Source: Pavlovales sp. CCMP2436 (taxonomy: Eukaryota; Haptophyta; Pavlovophyceae; Pavlovales). Taken from it: a stretch of 15,608 nucleotides of DNA. Below the pieces are notes generated by a model. The model worked only from the letters and a program-made list of their open reading frames with translations. It searched no databases and had not been told where the DNA came from. Below, piece by piece: positions 1 through 7,953 of this stretch. Every line of letters starts with the position of its first letter. Position 1 is the stretch's first letter. The position numbers and the translations under genes were made by a program. The stretch spans positions 18,176 to 33,783 of the forward strand of contig MU631939.1 in NCBI GenBank assembly GCA_026770615.1. Reading direction: 5' to 3'.

Positions 1-88
1 CCCCTCCCTCTCAGTCAGCCCTGCCTCGTGCGCGCGCCCCGATGCCTGGCGCAACGCGTATCAGAGCGAGGGAGGTGTGCGCACGCAC

Positions 89-1522
89 CCGCCTCGCCTT
101 GTTCGCGCCATATGGCATGGCGAGGAGAACGCGTCCGATCAGCGCGTGCGCGCGCGCGCAGTTGGGCATCAGCGCCGCCGCCTCGCGCGCAGCGGCGAGG
201 GCCTCGCGGGTCATCTCCACGCGCGTGTAGGCGTCCACCAGCGCGACGAAGCATTCCAGCTCGCCTCTGATTGCGTTTGCCTTGCGCAGCGAGTAGATGG
301 CCTGCTCGGGCCGGCTGGACGCGAGGAGCAGCGAGCCCTTGAGCTGGTGGGCGCACGCGTGCCGATCGTCGAGTGTGAGAGCCCGCTCGCAATACTCGAG
401 CGCACGCGCTCTCTCGCCCTTGTGCGACCAAAACACCGCCACGGCGACCCATGGCTGGCACACAGTGGGAGACACACGTCAATGTCACACATGGGGGCCG
501 CACCTGCGCGAGTGTGACATTGTCACACATTGTCACGTTGTCACACTGCCATGGCGCGAGTGGGAGCTGGGTCTCGGCAATGGCAGTGTGACAATATGGT
601 AGTGGGTATTGACCGCAGCAGCCAATCGTTTGGGTCCTCGCACCTCCGGTCGGCTTCGGTCGCAGGCCAGTATGTCGGTGCACAGAACGTTGAGCTCGGC
701 CAGGCGCTCTCTGCCCGCGAGCAGCAAGGCGTAGCGATCGATCCCATCTAGCGCGGAGCTGTCTATCTTGCGAAGACGCGCATAGGCAGACAGAGCCTCC
801 TCCTCTCGTCCGCGCAGCGCCGCCGCGCGCGCGCAGTGCAGCAGCACATGCGGCGAGCGCTCGAAGTGAGACGCGAGCGCGCTGAACGCCTCGTGCGCGC
901 GCGAGAAATCGCAGACCCCCGCCGCCGAATGCGCATGCAGCAGCTGCACAAGCCAAGGCAGAGAGGCGTGCAGCGGCTGCGCGGAGAGGATCTCGCGCAC
1001 TGGCACTCCGAGCTGCGCCAGCGCTACCGCCGCCTCGATCGCCATCGGTTGAAGTCGGACCACTTCTTTGTACGCCGCCTGAGCCGCGCGCTCTATCCCC
1101 GTCGTCTGATAGAGTTTGCCGAGCAGAAGGCTCGCGGCGGGCGCGCACGAGCGCAGAGGAATGCTCTCCAGCGATGTGATTGCACTGCGCACGTCCCTCC
1201 CAGTCCCGCCGCGCGCCCCCCCCGCCCCAGCGAGATGGCACTTGGCGATGCGCAGCTTGATGTCGCACTCCGAGTCAGGGCCCTCGGCCGCCAACGTGCC
1301 CCCGCTCGAATTGCGCGCCGCCTTCGAACGCGCGCCCTGCAGGGCCTCACGGTAGAATGCGATCGCGCGCCTGTGCTCGCCCTTGCCGACGAGCGCGTCG
1401 GCATAGTGCACGCACGTGTTCACGCTCGCCGGCAGGAACTCGCCCAAGAGGCAGGCCGAGTCGTACATACCCTGCTCGACCAGCTGGGCCATCCACACAT
1501 TGAGCTCCGGTAGCTGGGCCAT
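89..1522 (-). CDS. APC7: APC7-like TPR subunit of the anaphase-promoting complex (3' end beyond window)
   Basis: Encodes a tetratricopeptide scaffold subunit of the APC/C, the nuclear ubiquitin ligase that drives mitotic exit. Two exons are visible: 1522-644 and 454-89, joined in phase 0 across a GT-AG intron (455-643). The order of segments matches animal and plant APC7: an early YADAL/AIAFYREAL helix pair (about residues 40-60), a charged loop, DIKLRIAKCHL, a SIPLR segment, LLLGKLYQ, AAYKEVVRLQP (about 150), then DGIDRYALLLAGRERL near residue 265. Exon 2 continues with PWVAVAVFWSHKGE, the counterpart of the 'PWVVSGC' stretch in animal APC7, followed by further TPR helices. The start is the ATG at 1522; the open frame extends to 1663 but only from TTG. 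At 88 a GTGCGTGC donor probably ends exon 2, because the read-through tail (to a stop at 11-13) is Arg/Ala-rich and unlike TPR. The last TPRs therefore lie outside. Assignment is from remembered family pattern; fairly sure. Confidence 0.82.
455..643 (-). other. APC7-like gene intron with 15-bp hairpin and TGTCACA repeats
   Basis: On the minus strand the donor is GAG|GTGCGAGG (ends at 643) and the acceptor TGTGCCAG|CCATGG (ends at 455). Removal is phase 0 and restores the APC7 order '...SRPE|PWVAV...'. Inside are several TGTCACA/TGTGACA words and a perfect 15-bp inverted repeat (538-552 with 580-594, 27-nt loop). Confidence 0.8.
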
Positions 1523-2059
1523 TGAGCTCGAGCGTCGCTCCGGCTGCGGTGTCGGTGGCGGACACCGATAACGTACAGCGGTACGGGATACCGCGAGCTC
1601 GACTGCTCGAGCTTGTCGGAGGCGCGCGCCCAATTCGCACGATTTGAAAATATTTTCGCTCAAGCCGGGCCGAGCTGGCGGTCCTCACCCTCATCAGGTC
1701 AGGTCAGGGCGGGCTTGATGAAGGAGGGGGGCGTTGTAAGCGCATGCCTGCCTCGCCACAGCATGCTGGTGACCTGTGCGCACCACGGCCTGTCCATTTT
1801 ATTGCATTGATTTATGAAATTGGGCTTTGAGCGGGTAATTGGGCACGGCGCCGAGATTCTAGGCGTGCCGAGGTGTTGTTGTCTAAAAACAGAGAAAATC
1901 ACCAATGGCATCAACTGCTCTGCGTAACTAATAGAAAATACATTTTAAAAGTGACGGTTCATTTGTCGGAACGGCATCACGTGGATCGGTCATCAGTCGG
2001 TACATCAAGAGGCACTCGCGCTTTGGGGCACCCGGACGGGCCGGACGGGGCAGCATCGG
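1523..2059. promoter_or_regulatory. divergent intergenic region between the APC7-like and RWP-RK genes
   Basis: No gene is supported here. The two genes are transcribed away from each other, so both promoters should lie here. A TTTTAAAA box sits at 1943-1950, 109 nt before the RWP-RK ATG, almost the same spacing as the TTTTAAAA box before the glycosyltransferase gene (8973-8980, 112 nt before its ATG). On the APC7 side an AAAATATTTT palindrome lies at 1647-1656, about 124 nt upstream of that ATG. A short GGTCAGGTCAGG direct repeat is near 1697-1708. A promoter role is inferred from position and motif recurrence only. Confidence 0.4.
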
Positions 2060-2959
2060 ATGCCCAAAGCGACTGAGTGCTCTTTCCAAACGATCTCGCG
2101 CAACTTTCACCTGCCGCTCACGGAGGCCGCCGAGGTGCTGGCGGTGAGTGTCACGTTGGTGAAGCGTGTCTGCCGCGAGAACGGCGTCTCGCGCTGGCCC
2201 TATCGCAAGCTGCAGTCGCGGATGAAGAACGTAGCTCTCGCGCCAGGCGTGGTGATGCTCGGCGAGCTCGGCCAGCTGGTCGCTGACGCGCCGCCGCTCG
2301 CCCACGACTCCGCGCCGAGCTTGCGCAACAAGGGCTTATCCTTCGCCGACGTCTCGCAGCACTTCCACCTGCCCATCACACAAGCCGCCGAGACGCTCAC
2401 CGTGAGCGTCACGCTCGTGAAGCGTGTGTGCCGCGAGAATGGCGTCTCGCGCTGGCCCTATCGCAAGCTGCAGTCGCAGAAACGAGACGAGCCAGCGACC
2501 AGCGTACCAACCTCGCCGAGCATACCGCGCTCGCGCAAGGAGCTTTTGTTCGCAGATGTCGAGCGGTATTTCCACCTGCCGCTCACTGAGGCCGCCGATG
2601 CACTCTCTGTGTGTGTCACGCTGGTGAAGCGCATCTGCCGCGAGAACGGCGTCTCACGCTGGCCGTTCCGCAAGCTGCAGTCGCAGTCGAAAAGGGGCGA
2701 CGCAGCGCCCAGCGCGCCGAGCTCGCCAAGCCACGAGTTCGCAGAGCCAGACGGCCACTTTGCCGGTCACTTCGGCGGTCACTTTGGTCACCTGCCGCTC
2801 GTGTGTCAGGCCGCCGAGATGCTCAACGACAGCGCGGCCACGCTGGCGCAGCGGCGAAGTTTCTGCCTCGAAGAGGGCGCCGCATCAACCGACGGCACTG
2901 GCCCTTCAGATGATTCTGCGGCGAGAGAAGCGCGAGCTGTCGTGGTTATTTACGCTTGA
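2060..2959 (+). CDS. protein with three tandem RWP-RK DNA-binding domains (plus a decayed fourth)
   Basis: Likely nuclear transcription factor of the RWP-RK family, which in plants and algae governs nitrogen responses and gamete or egg fate. Single exon, 299 aa, ATG at 2060. Three copies of the domain lie at residues 9-53, 95-139 and 164-208. Each has the hallmark order: F-H-L-P-(L/I)-T-(E/Q)-A-A, then VTLVKR(V/I)CRENGVS, then RWP(Y/F)RK, then LQS. The three are almost identical in the recognition half, so duplication was recent or they are kept alike. Linkers of 25-40 residues are Ser/Pro/Ala-rich. A fourth, weaker copy starts at residue 234 (HLPLVCQAAEMLN) but loses the RWP motif; relics of it can be read in the other frames downstream. 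No GAF-like, PB1 or other NLP-type domain is present, so it is closer to the short RKD type. The target genes are unknown. Confidence 0.88.
   Translation: MPKATECSFQTISRNFHLPLTEAAEVLAVSVTLVKRVCRENGVSRWPYRKLQSRMKNVALAPGVVMLGELGQLVADAPPLAHDSAPSLRNKGLSFADVSQHFHLPITQAAETLTVSVTLVKRVCRENGVSRWPYRKLQSQKRDEPATSVPTSPSIPRSRKELLFADVERYFHLPLTEAADALSVCVTLVKRICRENGVSRWPFRKLQSQSKRGDAAPSAPSSPSHEFAEPDGHFAGHFGGHFGHLPLVCQAAEMLNDSAATLAQRRSFCLEEGAASTDGTGPSDDSAAREARAVVVIYA
2084..2683 (+). repeat. three tandem coding repeats of the RWP-RK domain
   Basis: The 135-bp domain unit occurs at 2084-2218, 2342-2476 and 2549-2683, with variable spacers between. The second half of the unit is the most alike at both DNA and protein level, for example the CRENGVS-RWP stretch, which is unchanged in all three except Y/F after RWP. 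Confidence 0.85.
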
Positions 2960-3115
2960 CGGAAGAAAACTAGAAACATAACTTGTTAATAAAAACTAGT
3001 TGATCTTGATGCGAGGGGACCTGCGCGGCTCATCAGGCCACAGGATGCACGCTATCTGCGACTAGTTAACTTTAAAAAAAAAAAACGATTGAGCCTTTTT
3101 TTAGGCTTGAGCTTT
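2960..3115. other. short AT-rich 3' flank of the RWP-RK gene
   Basis: Holds an AATAAAAACT stretch about 25-30 nt after the stop that could act in polyadenylation, an A12 run (3074-3085), and a small inverted repeat AGCCT-TTTTT-AGGCT (3092-3106). ACTAGTT occurs twice (about 2995 and 3061). No coding signal. Confidence 0.3.
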
Positions 3116-3538
3116 GGGTCGAAATCCGAATTAGTGGCGCAATTCCGCACTGAGGAGGGGGACAAGCGATGGCCGGGTCGAAGAAGTAGACATCGTTCGC
3201 CCCTGCGCGCTAAATGTCGATAGCTGTTGTCGAATAGAGCCCTCCTCGACGGTCGTCGTGTGCCTCTCGTGAGTCGACTCGTGTGCCTCTGGGGTCGAGA
3301 ACATACTAAAGGTAACTAGCATTTCCGATTCTCAGCGTTCGGAAGCGAGAAGAAAGTCATGGTTCCCGAAGTGGTGCACAAAAGTTAGTTGCGGATTCGT
3401 AAATGGGGCGCCGCCCCATTCACGAATCCGCTACAAACTTTTGTGCACCACCTCCGGCTCGTGAGTTACTCCGGAGGAGTTTCACTGGATTTTTTTGCGA
3501 TTCCCCCCTGGATTGGCCACTAATTCGGATTTCGACAC
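3116..3538. mobile_element. non-autonomous inverted-terminal-repeat element, copy 1 (MITE-like, 423 bp)
   Basis: The ends are 23-bp terminal inverted repeats, 3116-3138 (GGGTCGAAATCCGAATTAGT and on) and 3516-3538, matching at 22 of 23 positions. They are flanked by the direct duplication CTTT (3112-3115 and 3539-3542). The centre is an 81-bp palindrome (3371-3451). A second element with the same ends and body lies at 7954-8372, with a different 4-bp duplication. No transposase is encoded, so it would need an enzyme in trans. A 4-bp target duplication does not point to one superfamily with certainty. It lies between the convergent 3' ends of the RWP-RK and kinase genes. Confidence 0.85.
3371..3451. 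repeat. palindrome inside element copy 1
   Basis: Arms of 39 bp (3371-3409 and 3413-3451) around a 3-nt GCC loop; 36 of 39 positions pair. The outer end is GTGGTGCACAAAAG and its complement. In DNA it could extrude a cruciform; in RNA it would form a long hairpin. Confidence 0.9.
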
Positions 3539-3542
3539 CTTT

Positions 3543-3867
3543 CTTCATTTTGGTTTTTGTTGAACTTGTTGCTGCTGCTGCTACTGCTTGGAGCGCAGCT
3601 CGGAGGGTGCGCCGTCTGTCTCCTCGCCGTACGCAAAAGAGGCGAAGGGAAGTTCGATTCACGATATCATTACATCGGGCTGCGCCTCGGGCGTCGTTCG
3701 GCTGTGTGTAAGTTTCTGGTTAAACGTCCGTGGAGGTTCGCACTGGAAAGAGCGTTGAAAAACACTTTAAACCAGGAATGTACTCGGCCGCGAAATAACC
3801 GCGCTTATAATAAATGATCTCCTTGAACATATAAAAATAACTAATTCGGCTCACTGCTTCTTAGCTC
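3543..3867. other. gene-free spacer with a Leu-rich open frame of doubtful status
   Basis: Contains a short CTG-type repeat (about 3568-3584). An open plus frame at 3557-3817 would give a Leu-rich start (eight Leu in a row) but begins with TTG, not ATG, directly behind the transposon end. I see no domain in it and do not call it a gene. Near 3828 there are AT-rich words that could hold the poly(A) signal region of the flanking genes. Confidence 0.35.
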
Positions 3868-5241
3868 TCACGCGGCGCGGCCGGGCGGCGCTCTCTGCCT
3901 ACGGCGGCTCGATCCCCAGAAGAGGTTGAAGAGCGCACTCCGCGCCGCGTGCATCACACCGCCGTCGCCGCTCGCACGGGCCTGCTTGGCCTTGACGTAG
4001 AGCTGGAGGCAGAGCGCGGCCGAGCGGCAGGTACGGATGCAGCCCATCGCGCGCCTGCGCGCGATTCGTCCGCGCACGATTTTTTGCAGCCGGACGGCTG
4101 CGCCGAACCTCGTCCGCAGCAGCAGCAAGGAGACCAGCCTGTCGATGGGCACCAGCGCGCGCGCGAGCTCGTCAGCGGTGGGCTCGACAGCGGCCTCCGG
4201 GCCTTCCGCGGGCAGCGTCCACGGGCCCTCGTCGGCGCCGGCGCGCGCGACCCACTCATGCTGCGCCGCCTCGAGGAGCGTCAGGCGCTCGGTGGGGCCC
4301 TTGCGCAGCAGCCCGAGGATGAGCCCCCGGGTGCTCTCGGGCACGCCGGCTCCAATCGTCGGCTGCGCGTGCACGATCAGATCGAGCAAGTCGGGCACGG
4401 AGCGCGCGACGAACGGGGGGGCGCCATCGAGCATACAGTGCAAGCACACACCGGCCGCCCACATGTCGGCGCGCTGCAGCGAGTCCGGGCCGCTCAGCCC
4501 GTCGGCGAGCCGCTCCGGGCAGCAGAAGGCGGGTGTGCCGCCGGACTCCGGTAGACCGTGCATCCAGCCCGCGCCATCCCACAGCCGGGCAAGCCCAAAA
4601 TCGCCCACGAGTAGCTGCCGCCGCTGGCCGAGCAGAAAGTTCTCAGGCTTCAGGTCACCGTGCGTCACCCCGCGCGCGTGCATGTGCGCGAGCGCGCTCA
4701 GGAGCGCGCGGAAGTGCGTGCGCGCCTCGGCCTCGGGCAGCGGCTGCGCGCGCACGCTCCCCTCCATCATCTGCCCGCCCGGTGCGAGCTGCATCACAAG
4801 GAAGACCGAGTCCGAGCTGGGGTCGTCGAGAACCTCGTGCAGGCTGATGATGTGCACGTGCGAGAGCTTCTTGAGCACAGCAATCTCGCGCCGCACAGGC
4901 GCGGCCACATCGTCGTCGGCCGCACCGGTCGTCGTCGAGGCGGCCGGTGCGAACGGGCCCAGCGAGAGCTTAGGCTTGGCGCGCGGGCGCCGCATCTGCT
5001 TGAGCGCATACGAACGGCCGCGCTGCAGATCCTCGACCAGGCTCACCTCACCAAAGCTCCCGTGCCCGAGCGAGCGCACGACGGAGTAGCCGTTGATCAT
5101 GCGCCGCCCACTCTCGTCCACCGCATCGTGCACCTCTTGCACGAGCTTTACCTCGCTCACGTCCAGTGCTCCGTGCGCCAGCGCCGCCCTGGTGACGGGC
5201 GGCGCCCCATGCCGCGCGCGCTTCGGCTCGAGCTCTACCAT
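3868..5241 (-). CDS. CaMKK-like Ser/Thr protein kinase with C-terminal IQ motif
   Basis: Cytosolic or nuclear Ser/Thr kinase of the CaMKK/SnRK1-activating group, whose members phosphorylate the activation loop of AMPK/SNF1-type kinases. Start taken at the ATG at 5241 (457 aa); the frame is open to 5325 but only from GTG. Visible: Gly loop GHGSFG (59-64), beta-3 lysine in YALKQ (81), a 30-residue insert between that lysine and the helix-C Glu (119) in the place of the CaMKK Arg-Pro insert, EVLDDP (about 136-141) as in CaMKK, catalytic loop HGDLKPEN (194-201), DFG (214-216), activation segment GTPAF (235-239) with PE, and a final HEW(V) helix. At 383-397 VRLQKIVRGRIARRR fits an IQ calmodulin-binding motif. 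The oddity is HGD in place of HRD, making it a non-RD kinase. The catalytic Asp, Lys and DFG are intact, so activity is expected. The substrate is inferred from family only. Confidence 0.85.
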   Translation of the reverse strand: MVELEPKRARHGAPPVTRAALAHGALDVSEVKLVQEVHDAVDESGRRMINGYSVVRSLGHGSFGEVSLVEDLQRGRSYALKQMRRPRAKPKLSLGPFAPAASTTTGAADDDVAAPVRREIAVLKKLSHVHIISLHEVLDDPSSDSVFLVMQLAPGGQMMEGSVRAQPLPEAEARTHFRALLSALAHMHARGVTHGDLKPENFLLGQRRQLLVGDFGLARLWDGAGWMHGLPESGGTPAFCCPERLADGLSGPDSLQRADMWAAGVCLHCMLDGAPPFVARSVPDLLDLIVHAQPTIGAGVPESTRGLILGLLRKGPTERLTLLEAAQHEWVARAGADEGPWTLPAEGPEAAVEPTADELARALVPIDRLVSLLLLRTRFGAAVRLQKIVRGRIARRRAMGCIRTCRSAALCLQLYVKAKQARASGDGGVMHAARSALFNLFWGSSRRRQRAPPGRAA

Positions 5242-5753
5242 CCGGCTCTCTCGGACGACGACAATGGGCTCGGGCGGGCGCTGATGGGTACCACGGCGGC
5301 CACGAGTGCGCGCGGGCGACGACACGCTGTGTAAACTCGGTATTGGAGGGCCTGGCAGCGGATACTGCTGTTGGCGCGCTCACCAGCGATCTGCTCAACT
5401 TGACTTTTAGCTAGGTTAGGCCCCGGGGCCTAGCTAGCAGAGCGCCGACGGTGGGCGCTATGATATTAAAGCGGAAATGTCCGGGCGGGTAGAACCCCCC
5501 CCCCCCGGACTTTCCGAGCCATCGTAACAGCAAACAGCAATTCTCAGATCCCGACTCGCTGGTCGAGAGCCAGCGACGACGGAGGCGCGCGATCGTAGTT
5601 TTGGTATGACTATGAGATTAGGAAAGAAGGTTACCAGTATGGTGCATCGACCGGACCATCATGTCAGTCGGTGCCCACCCCGCGTGGTAGACAGTATTAG
5701 CATAATAGTGGTTTGGAAGAATATAAAGAAAAGGATTTGGGAGCAGTCCGGTA
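5242..5753. promoter_or_regulatory. intergenic region upstream of the kinase gene and (divergently) the OTU gene
   Basis: No gene supported. Two small foldbacks are visible: GCTAGGTTAGGCCCCGGGGC with its complement at 5410-5438 (core TAGGCCCCGGGGCCTA, perfect 16-bp palindrome), and CGGAAATGTCCGGG/CCCGGACTTTCCG at 5472-5485/5504-5516 around a C12 run (5495-5506). Since the genes diverge, both promoters should be in 5242-6022. I could not identify a TATA-like box with confidence. Confidence 0.3.
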
Positions 5754-5911
5754 CAGGGGATCGCGGGCAAAAAGAAACCGTCTTGTTAAGAAACTGAGCC
5801 TCGGTTTTTAGCCCTTCAATAAACCAAAATTTAACCATTGTTAGTATGTAATTTGCTAAGAAACTCAGCCTCAGCCTCAAATCCGCCGTTCTTATTGCCC
5901 GCGATCCCCTG
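5754..5911. mobile_element. possible second short inverted-repeat (MITE-like) element, 158 bp
   Basis: The left end CAGGGGATCGCGGGCAA (5754-5770) is repeated in inverse orientation at 5895-5911, 17 of 17, and pairing continues for about 6 bp with one mismatch. Both ends are flanked by TA (5752-5753; 5912-5913), as expected for a TA target duplication, although TA alone is weak evidence. The interior is AT-rich and holds two related words, TAAGAAACTGAGCCTC and TAAGAAACTCAGCCTC (about 5787 and 5858). No second copy is in the window. Confidence 0.5.
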
Positions 5912-6022
5912 TACGGGAGTGCCGGCATTCAGCGCAACGACACGAAGCCGCCCAGCCAAAAATCCGGGTTGATTTTTGAGCGGTCGGGCGTGGGGGGGGG
6001 GCGCGCGGCGAAGCTCGACGAG

Positions 6023-7844
6023 ATGGAACAGGTGCAGGCGGTGGGCGCGGCACAGCTCGACCTGAACGCGAACGGCACCGACGGCGTCCGAGAGACGCAG
6101 GCGGTGGGCGCCGCACAGCTCGACCTGAACACAAACGGCATCGACGGCGTCCGCGAGATGGTGCAGGAGGCGGTCGCCGAGCCGCGCCAGCTTGGCAGTC
6201 GCCTGAAGCGCGCGAATCGGGCCGACGAGGCGGAACAAGCCACCGAGCCGCGCCAGCTTGGCAGTCACCTGAAGCGCGCGAACCGGGCCGACGAGGCGGA
6301 ACAAGCCACCGAGCCGTGCCAGCTCGGCCGGCGCCTGAAGCGCGCGGCTGCGGCGGGCGAGGGTTCTGCGAGCACGGCCGGCGAGGCGGCCGCCGCTGAG
6401 GCGGATGAAAAGGAGGAGGAGGCCAAGCGCCCGGCCATGGGCAAGACGAGGCCAAAGGGGCCGAGCCTGGCGGCGCAACGCGCGGCCGTCGTCCCGTTCG
6501 CGCGCGCGGCTGCGCGCGGCGTGACCAAGCTGGTGCTGCGCGCGGAGCCCAACCACGCGCTGGTCAGCTGCAGCAGCTTTCGCACCCTCCAGTGGGGCGC
6601 CTCAAGCCACCGCGACGCGCTGCTCGTGGGAGCGCCCACGCTGCTCGCGCACGTCCGCTCGCTGTGCCCCGAGGCTGCCCCCTCCGAGGCCAACGGACAG
6701 GCGGTAGCGGCCGAGGCCCAGACCGCAGCGGTGCCGCCCTCGTTCGCACTTTCCAACGAACTGGTCGCAGAGCACATCGACGAATGGCTGGCGCTGCCTT
6801 TCTCGATCGAGCGGGTCGAGCCGCGCGCCGACCACGTCTTCGTGTGCGCCGAGCGGAATGCGCAAATCCTCCCGGGCTCCGAAATGTTTCACCGAATATA
6901 CGTGGACGAGGGGGTCGCTCCGAAGCAGGTGCTTCCACTGCCGCACCCAGTGTGCACTCAACCACCGACTGCTGGCACTGACCGTTCCTCCGCTCTGACC
7001 CGGCGGAGGCGCCCCGCATCATCTGGCGGATCTTCCCCACATGCACTCACATGCACTCTGTGTGTAGAAAATGGTAAAATATAAAACTAACTAATAACTC
7101 TCTTTTTTCGGACACGCGCAGATTCCTCGCGCCCTCTATGAGCGGGACTGCGGGGCGCGCAAGGAGCGCGAGCGCAGAGAGCACGAGCAGATCAAGGCGC
7201 TCGGCGAGTGCGCGCCGCTCGGCGTGCGGCTGCGCGTGAATCGCACCAAGAGCGATGGGGACTGCTTCTTCAACTCCGTCTGCAAGGCCTTTGGGGGCGG
7301 CGAGCACTTCCCCACCCGCGATGAGAAGATGTGGCACGCCGCGAACCTTGGCGCGCCCGTGCCGCACCCGCAGGAGCCGCTCACGGTGGTCGAGCTGCGG
7401 CGCGTCTGCGCGGAGAGCTATACGGAGGGCATGTGGGAGATCGGCCAGGCGATGCGGGCGGCCTCGGTGAGCGGGTCGGCGCAGTGGACCTTCGTCGCGG
7501 ACACGCTCGCCGAGACGCGGGAGCGCATCCGCACGCCTGGGTCAGACGCGGGGGACGTGGCCTACTGGGCGGACGAGTCGGCGGTCGCGGCGGTGCAGCG
7601 CTACCTGCACGTGCGGCTCCTCATCTACAACCCGCACGCGGCGGACGCGCACCGGGCACAGTGCTTGGGCGACCTGAAGGCGTGCGCCGACATGCCGCTG
7701 CGGTACATCCTCCTGCGCTACACGCACAACTCGACCAAGCTGCAGCACTACGAGCTCTACTCGCTCGGGGGCACCACAGTCTTCGAGCGCGCGAGCCTGC
7801 CCGACGGCGTGGTCAGCGCGTTCGCCAGCCGGGTCAGCTTCTGA
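6023..7844 (+). CDS. OTU-domain cysteine protease (deubiquitinase-like) with repetitive N-terminus, two exons
   Basis: Probable deubiquitinating cysteine protease. Exons 6023-6928 and 7122-7844 join in phase 0 (542 aa). The start is the ATG at 6023; the frame extends to 5969 only from TTG. N-terminal residues about 5-45 are two 20-residue repeats (QAVGAAQLDLN...NG.DGVRE). Residues about 52-115 are three 22-residue repeats (EPRQLGSRLKRANRADEAEQ type). Then comes an Ala/Glu/Lys-rich linker and a middle region I do not recognise. Exon 2 opens with a charged helix (ARKERERREHEQIKAL) and the OTU domain: SDGDCFF gives the catalytic Cys (350) and Asp (347), WADESAVAAVQRYLHVRLLI is the usual mid-domain helix-strand, and HYELY supplies the His (511). 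All catalytic positions are present. Substrate and linkage preference cannot be read from the sequence. OTU is also found in viral and transposon proteins, but the intron and context favour a host gene. Confidence 0.82.
6034..6360 (+). repeat. two coding minisatellites in the OTU gene
   Basis: A 60-bp unit occurs twice from about 6034 to 6155 (CAGGCGGTGGGCGC start). A 66-bp unit occurs nearly three times from about 6178 to 6360 (GAGCCGCGCCAGCTTGGCAG start). Both periods are multiples of three, so copy-number change keeps the frame. Confidence 0.8.
6929..7121 (+). other. intron of the OTU gene
   Basis: Donor AAGCAG|GTGCTTCC and acceptor GACACGCGCAG|ATTCCT. A branch-like CTAACTAATAAC and the pyrimidine run CTCTCTTTTTTC precede the acceptor. 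Removing it is phase 0 and extends the OTU frame upstream into the 6023 frame; without it the OTU domain has no ATG. Confidence 0.75.
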
Positions 7845-7949
7845 GTGGCAGTGAGTTCTGACGCAGCAGACTCCAGCAGCCTTGGCTTAGCCTTAAGGCT
7901 ATCCTATATATCCATGATGTGCATCGTGTTTGTAACAATTAAGTTATAT
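7845..7949. other. 3' flank of the OTU gene
   Basis: About 100 nt of AT-richer sequence between the stop and the next element. It contains the self-complementary run GGCTTAGCCTTAAGGCTA (7883-7900). A 3' UTR is the simplest reading. Confidence 0.3.
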
Positions 7950-7953
7950 ACAG

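Noticed and set aside
15..1268. Long Arg/Ala-rich minus-strand open frame over the APC7-like gene
   Set aside because: It is out of frame with the TPR exons, crosses the intron, has no domain and typical shadow composition.
3131..3322. Similar 62-63 codon minus frames in both element copies (also 7969-8157)
   Set aside because: Their likeness follows from DNA identity of the element; no domain, and the element is too short to code a transposase.
3557..3817. Leu-rich plus frame resembling a signal peptide
   Set aside because: Starts with TTG, arises from a CTG repeat behind the transposon end, and the rest has no recognisable features.
4037..5089. Plus-strand open frame of 350 codons antisense to the kinase
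   Set aside because: Ser/Arg/Pro-rich reverse-frame product of GC-rich DNA; the minus strand encodes a clear kinase.
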